64,000 nucleotides of DNA from Capitulum mitella (taxonomy: Eukaryota > Arthropoda > Thecostraca > Pollicipedomorpha > Pollicipedidae), in contig CP099841.1 of NCBI GenBank assembly GCA_030062745.1, positions 11,164,970 through 11,228,969 of the forward strand, given 5' to 3'. Shown here piece after piece: positions 59,712 through 64,000 of the stretch (the stretch's first letter is position 1; every line of letters begins with the position of its first letter). The position numbers and the translations under genes are program-made. The notes under the pieces are model-generated. The model ran no database searches. It saw nothing but the letters and a program-made list of their open reading frames with translations, and was not told the DNA's origin.

Positions 59712-59810
59712 AGCTGGCTGAAGGCAACTTCTCCGCGGAGAGAGGACCGCTGCTCGGAGAGAAGGCCATGGTGGACAGCGGCAGCCGGGATAGTGCCGGT
59801 CAGAGAATCG
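59712..59810 (+). CDS. Ddr: Ddr exon 8: extracellular linker, donor embedded in a 30-bp minisatellite
   Basis: The acceptor 'gtctgtgtgcgcag' is followed by ELAEGNFSAERGPLLGEKAM and VDSGSRDSAGQRI. The joint to exon 7 makes LS-E-LAEG, placing it just after the discoidin-like domain. There Ddr proteins have a variable, poorly conserved extracellular juxtamembrane linker, so the assignment rests on position, phase (1 in, 1 out) and open frame more than on sequence. N362-F-S is a possible glycosylation site. The donor 'cagagaatcg|gtgagt' at 59811 is the first of several similar donors carried by the tandem array that begins at the end of this exon. The next exon should encode the rest of the linker and the transmembrane segment, downstream of the window. 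Confidence 0.7.
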
Positions 59811-60135
59811 GTGAGTACCGCACAGCCGTACTGAGGACCGGTGAGTACCGCACAGCCGTACTGAGGACCGGTGAGTACCGCACAGCTCGACAGAGGATCG
59901 GGGAGTACCGCACAGCTCGACAGAGGATCATGGAGTACCGCACAGCTCGACAGAGGATCGGGGAGTAAGTACCGCACAGCCGGGCAGAGAATCGGTGAGT
60001 ACCGGACAGCCGGACAGAGGATCGGGGAGTACGATACAGCCGGACAGAGGATCCGGAAGTGCCGGACAGCGGGACTGAGGATCGAGGAGTACCGCGCAGC
60101 AGGACAGAGAATCGGGAAGGGCCAGATGGACTGAG
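59788..60135 (+). repeat. 30-bp minisatellite built on the exon 8 splice donor
   Basis: About eleven to twelve units of 'cagagaatcggtgagtaccg' plus 'cacagccgta' type start within the last bases of Ddr exon 8. The step is exactly 30 bases at the left end. The motif gtgagt recurs at 59811, 59841, 59871 and 59995, and a gtaagt lies at 59965. In the remaining copies the GT is changed (for example gggagt, tggagt, ggaagt). The frame of exon 8 stays open through the first five units and ends at a TAA at 59966-59968. Units become more diverged to the right. Confidence 0.93.
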
Positions 60136-61135
60136 AACGATGAGTTATCGGAAAGCCAGTCAGAGATTTGGTGATTTATCGGACGAACAAACAAAGACAA
60201 AAATCATAGAGCTGACATTGAGCTGATATCGGAACAGTTTTGGGCGATCAATGCAGTGAACTTGAACAGACAGCAGGATCGTGTAGCCCTGGTGGGAGAC
60301 GGAATGTGACCGATGGGTACTGGCCACTAGCCCCTCTCCCTTCTACACAGGCGCCGATTTCCCAGACAGACCAACTCCGCGCCGATCGAAGAACGTTTCT
60401 CGGGAGCCAGTTGAAGTTGCCCGATTTGTGTCGTCAGCTGGCCTGTGGGCTGGTGGTTTGCGGAGAGTACAGAGCGTGGGCTGTATGGTGGAACCTGCCG
60501 GGAATCGGAGGCGTCCCCGGGGGCAGACCGTTCGGTGGGATCAGGGTGCCATTGTACCACGCGACGAGAGCGATCAGCCGCCCCTGGTCCGTCCGCCGTG
60601 GTCCCTTGATGGCCCAGCCTGATTCGGTGGCCAAGGGACCAATAGCGCTGCTGCCATCAGCTAGCTGGGGCTTGTGATGTCAGCTGCAGTCATATCTGCT
60701 GAACTCCCGCCTACCGTTCCGTAGTGAAGACGTCAATTGTCGTCATCCCGGCCACGTCACCTGGCGCATCTACACGGACACTGGGCTCGCGTGTTACGCG
60801 CAGCGCCGGCTGCCCACCCAGCGGCCGGCTTGACCCGTGGCGGCCCACGTGTTCCGGGCACGGGTGGTCTGCCTCGTGTCAGCCGGCGGGTGACGCGGGC
60901 CGCGGGCCACGCAGCTCTCGTTTGTCGGACCGGCGGTGGCTTATGTTCATCCCGGGCCCTGGTCGGCCGAGGACGGCGTCAGGTGGGCTCTGTCCCCACC
61001 TGTGCCAGCCCGGTGGGCCGTCGCTGAAGAGGACAGTCTGAGGGCCAGCACAGACACAGGAAGAGTGATGCAAAGGAGTCAGTGAGAAGTGTAGCTCAGT
61101 ATAGTCGTGCCGTGTAGGATTGACGAGGAGTTTTT
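60136..61135. other. Ddr: Start of Ddr intron 8, no further exon seen
   Basis: The 145-codon frame at 60240-60677 has no transmembrane segment or kinase motif and no fitting splice sites, so I do not take it as an exon. The sequence is otherwise unremarkable. Confidence 0.5.
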
Positions 61136-61360
61136 AACTTGAGTGCGGCTGTTGTATTCTGTAATGTCGCCAGCTTTCCGTCATAATGGCCATGCTTGAT
61201 GTCCATATCATCAGCACCATCATCATCACCGGGCGGCGTTCGCATGGTTAACTTGAGCGTTGCTGCCGTATTCTGCAACTCCTCACCAGGTGGCCGTCAG
61301 AATGGTCATGTTTTACCGCAGTATCATCAGCACCAGCATTCCCGGGCGAGCGTTCGAGTA
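61136..61360. repeat. 114-bp tandem duplication
   Basis: Copy A begins 'aacttgagtgcggctgttgt' at 61136 and copy B begins 'aacttgagcgttgctgccgt' at 61250. The order 'gtattctg', 'ccgtca.aatgg.catg', 'tatcatcagcacca' and 'cgggcg...cgttcg' is shared. By eye roughly three quarters of positions agree. Confidence 0.85.
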
Positions 61361-62154
61361 GGGAACGTCTCGTGTCCTCGCCGTTCGTGCGGCTCGAATG
61401 GCCGTCGGCCCGGGCTTCGCTCCGTCGGAGAGCGGTTCCCCGCGATTCCTCCGCGGCTCAGCACGCCGAGCGGCCGGCTGTTTTGCTGATTGTTCCGCGT
61501 ACCCGAGGGAAATTGTGGAATGACGCAAGGCGTCGCGGAATTTTCTGCGCCGATGACGGCCGACTGAGCGGAGCCGAGTAGTCGTCCGGAAGACCTTTGG
61601 GTGGTGTCGTTCCTCGATTCATTCTGCGTGATATTTTGTCCCCTCGCCTGACGGCCACCGTCGCCACTCCGTGCAGTTGGCACGCTTTGGCTGAGGGTAA
61701 GGCGATTTCGTGCATTCGTTGTACTTCCTAATCGCCTTTACGCGTTTCGCCTGCAGGATTCTCTTTGCTTAGACTCATGTTACAGTCTAAGTCGGAAAAC
61801 GATAGAGTGAATATGCTGGGTAATATTCCATTTGGAGTTTGCTGTGAATGAATAACAATTCGACAACGTTGTGCTTTTTGTGCATGGTCTCACTATGACT
61901 TAACTGCCAGATCGCGGAACGATGCTAATTATAGGACATCATTATTTACGAGCTTGCAAAGGGTCATTATGCGCAACGTCAGTTGTGTATGTTGCATTCA
62001 AGTGTTTGAGGCACTTGCAAAGACCTTAAGACATGAGACGCATATCCCAGAACTCCTGCAGGTCACGCAAGGAAATTTGTCATGAGACGTCATGTTTTCT
62101 TTAATTTTTTTAAAGTTCGGCACGCGATCCCTTACGGAAACCATAGCCACTGGC
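61361..62154. other. No gene seen
   Basis: GC-rich to about 61700, then AT-leaning. No domain or exon signal for the Ddr transmembrane region was found. Confidence 0.45.
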
Positions 62155-62520
62155 CTGGCACTGGAGGAGGTGCCGCTCGGGGCAGGGGAGGAGCTGCCGC
62201 CCGGGGTAGGGGGTTGCTAGTCGGGGCACTGGAGGAGCTGCTAGCCGGGTAATGGAGGAAGTGCCGGCGGGGGCAGGGGGGGGGGGGAGCTGCCTGTCGA
62301 GGTACTGGAGGAGCTGTTAGCCGGATAGTGGAGGAGCTGCCGGCTGGGGTAGTGGATGAACTGCCTTTCGAGGCAATGGAGGAGGTGTCACGGCCGGGGC
62401 ACTGGAGAAGCTGCCGGCTGGGGCAGGGGAGGAGCTGTCTTTCGAGGCAATGGAGGAGGTGTCACGGCCGGGGCACTGGAGAAGCTGCCGGCTGGGGCAG
62501 GGGAGGAGCTGCCGGTCGCG
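62155..62520. repeat. About 25-bp minisatellite with a 74-bp higher-order repeat
   Basis: Units of 'actggaggagctgccggccggggc' type recur about fifteen times. A nearly identical 74-base block that begins 'ctttcgaggcaatggaggag' occurs at 62365 and again at 62439, so triplets of units were duplicated recently. A G-run interrupts the array near 62276-62287. Confidence 0.93.
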
Positions 62521-63310
62521 GAAATTGAGCCAGTGACGGCCGGTGAAGACTGGGCAGTCCGGTCCTGTTGAATCAGGCCGCCGCCCCGTGATCTGGCGGA
62601 CTCCTCGCTGTGATGCATCATCAGCTGATTAGGCTAATCATCTTCACGTGCAGGATCAGTAACGTCGGCCATCGATCTTGGCCGGTGACGGCTGACCTTC
62701 GTTGCCCTGTATGACTTCATTTCCGCGTTCTTTCTAACCGGGGTGGAAGAGATGTTTGCACGTCGAAGGATTTCCCAGATTTCTCAGGAATGTTAGAGAC
62801 CGATAGGACCGGTTTGGATAGTACTCTGACTAAATGACCGCACATTTTTCGTTTGGTTGGGAGCCACTGTTATTAAACGTTTTCAGGGTATAACTGATTA
62901 TCTGCATTCTCAGGGATTTTTTTCATCGGTTAACGGCCTTTACGTAGTTGAAGGTTGATTTCGTATGTCAGTCCTTGCAATACAATCAGAAGAATAAGAG
63001 GCTCAGCTGTCAAAGTGGTGCAGTGATAGATGCATGCCGTCATACTTTTGTCGGTTTTAATTATGAGCGAGCGTCCGATGCTAATTTCCTTGTACTGCTT
63101 ATTAACTTGCGCTTAACTTACTACATCGCAGATTAGTGCCGACTCAACATTAAGTGTTTAACTTGAGGCTGATACTGTGAATCACGTACATCAGAAGAGG
63201 AAGGATCGCGTGCTACTTTCACGTCATGTTCTCTCTGTATCCGTGGCCAGTCGATGAACATGCTCCCGGGCCGGTTGAGAACACACGCATTCTTCACTAC
63301 CGCGCACGAC
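62521..63310. other. No gene seen
   Basis: Mostly AT-leaning from about 62700 with short unrecognised frames. Presumed Ddr intron 8. Confidence 0.45.
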
Positions 63311-63930
63311 AGGTGACGGGCCGATGACTGCCGCCGTTTTCTCGGCTGGTCCCCCTGGTCGCGGCTCACGTTCGCCAGTCGCGGCCCCGCCGGCGCGGTA
63401 TCCCGTCCGGATCCGACCGCGGCCAGCCGGGGCGGTATCCCGTCCGGATCCGACCGCGGCCAGCCGGGGCGGCGCCGACCTCTCGGCGATGTCTATCCGC
63501 GCTCGGCCCGGCCGCGGACGCGCCGGCCGCCGCTGTCCGCCATCTGTGTCTCCGCCGGCGGCGGCGCGCTGCATACAAATGGCGCGGCTGACGGCGCCCC
63601 GTCGGCCGCGCGGCCGGCGCGGCGCGGCCCTGCGCGCCGTCCAGACGCGGACTAATTACACGACCCGGCCGGCCGTCGACATGGGATGGCGCGTGGACCC
63701 GCCGATAATGGGTAATTAATTGGCCGCCGGCGCGGCCCGCGCGGCTTTTTCCGCGCGGCGCCCGGCTGGCGGTCCAACAAAAACCGTCCGCGTCAGTCAG
63801 CTGATCGGCGTTCGGCCCGGTGCGCCAGCTCTCGCCGCCGCCGGGCGCTCCGACGACCGCCGACGGCCCAGTCCTGGCAGAGCGCCGATAAACCGAGGCC
63901 GGCGCTGCGTTCTGCGGAGCTGGTGACCCG
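63311..63930. promoter_or_regulatory. GC-rich island with TAATTA core and 37-bp tandem duplication
   Basis: CpG-rich block with a perfect 37-base tandem duplication: the unit begins 'gcggtatcccgtccggatcc' at 63395 and at 63432. AT-rich cores 'gcatacaaatggcg', 'gactaattacacg' and 'gggtaattaattggcc' follow at 63570-63722. It is non-coding in all frames and lies in presumed Ddr intron 8. A regulatory role is inferred. Confidence 0.35.
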
Positions 63931-64000
63931 TCTGACCTCGGGCGGGGTTTGTCACTTCGCCGCCGCTGCGGCCCCCCGCGCAGCGCCGCTGTAGGCGGGC

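Larger units (their letters stand above)
33991..59810 (+). other. Ddr: Gene span: discoidin domain receptor tyrosine kinase, 5' part (eight coding exons)
   Basis: Ddr proteins are single-pass receptor tyrosine kinases at the cell surface that bind collagen. The eight exons encode about 389 residues: signal peptide, discoidin domain (about 24-185), discoidin-like domain (about 186-356) and the beginning of the extracellular linker. All introns are GT-AG with phases 1, 2, 0, 1, 1, 0, 1 and 1, and each joint restores a continuous match to the family. Introns measure about 5.7, 2.5, 0.15, 2.6, 4.8, 1.5 and 7.4 kb; the eighth runs past base 64000. Four discoidin-domain cysteines are present at residues 25, 69, 173 and 181, as in vertebrate DDRs. 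The transmembrane segment and kinase domain are not in this window. One apparent extra base in exon 3 is the only break in the frame. Confidence 0.93.

Noticed and set aside
60240-60677. 145-codon frame as the next Ddr exon
   Set aside because: No transmembrane segment, no kinase motif, no splice sites in the needed phase; minus-strand frames overlap it.
1-64000. CRISPR arrays, bacterial operons, or viral and LTR-type fossils
   Set aside because: Spliced eukaryotic exons dominate. The repeats are contiguous minisatellites without unique spacers, and no capsid, envelope, integrase or protease motifs were recognised.

Overview
The window reads as metazoan nuclear DNA, probably arthropod and perhaps crustacean. 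The gene layout is spliced and sparse: eight exons of one receptor gene are spread over about 26 kb. CpG is not depleted, GC-rich blocks full of GGCC strings alternate with AT-rich stretches, and minisatellites are abundant. The receptor most resembles arthropod Ddr proteins as I remember them. Placing it closer than 'arthropod-like' is a guess.

Two host genes can be supported. The first lies on the minus strand at 3613-2321. It is a degenerin/ENaC-type (pickpocket-like) sodium channel in a single uninterrupted frame of 431 codons, but it carries two in-frame TAG codons. It is either a young pseudogene or needs an exception to standard decoding. The second is the 5' part of a discoidin domain receptor tyrosine kinase (Ddr) on the plus strand. 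I assembled eight coding exons by hand: 33991-34057 (signal peptide), 39806-39911, 42440-42672, 42825-42972, 45552-45728, 50479-50609, 52080-52287 and 59712-59810. All splice sites are GT-AG and every exon joint agrees in phase. Together they encode the signal peptide, the collagen-binding discoidin domain, the discoidin-like domain and the start of the extracellular juxtamembrane linker. The transmembrane segment and kinase must lie beyond base 64000. Exon 3 carries one apparent extra base, near 42523.

The rest is intergenic or intronic. A fragment of a non-LTR (LINE) reverse transcriptase lies at 4200-4765. Two old satellite-like arrays with units of about 145-150 bp lie at 665-1015 and 6650-7205. 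More than a dozen minisatellites have unrelated sequences, yet several share a period near 29-31 bp. One of these 30-bp arrays is built on the 5' splice site of Ddr exon 8, so it repeats the splice donor in frame. GC-rich islands with embedded TAAT, GATA and forkhead-like cores are candidate regulatory DNA. I saw no tRNA or rRNA genes, no CRISPR, and no convincing viral or LTR-type fossils. No complete new multi-gene system is visible. The most interesting observations are the splice-donor minisatellite, the two-TAG channel gene and a perfect 30-bp palindrome in Ddr intron 6.
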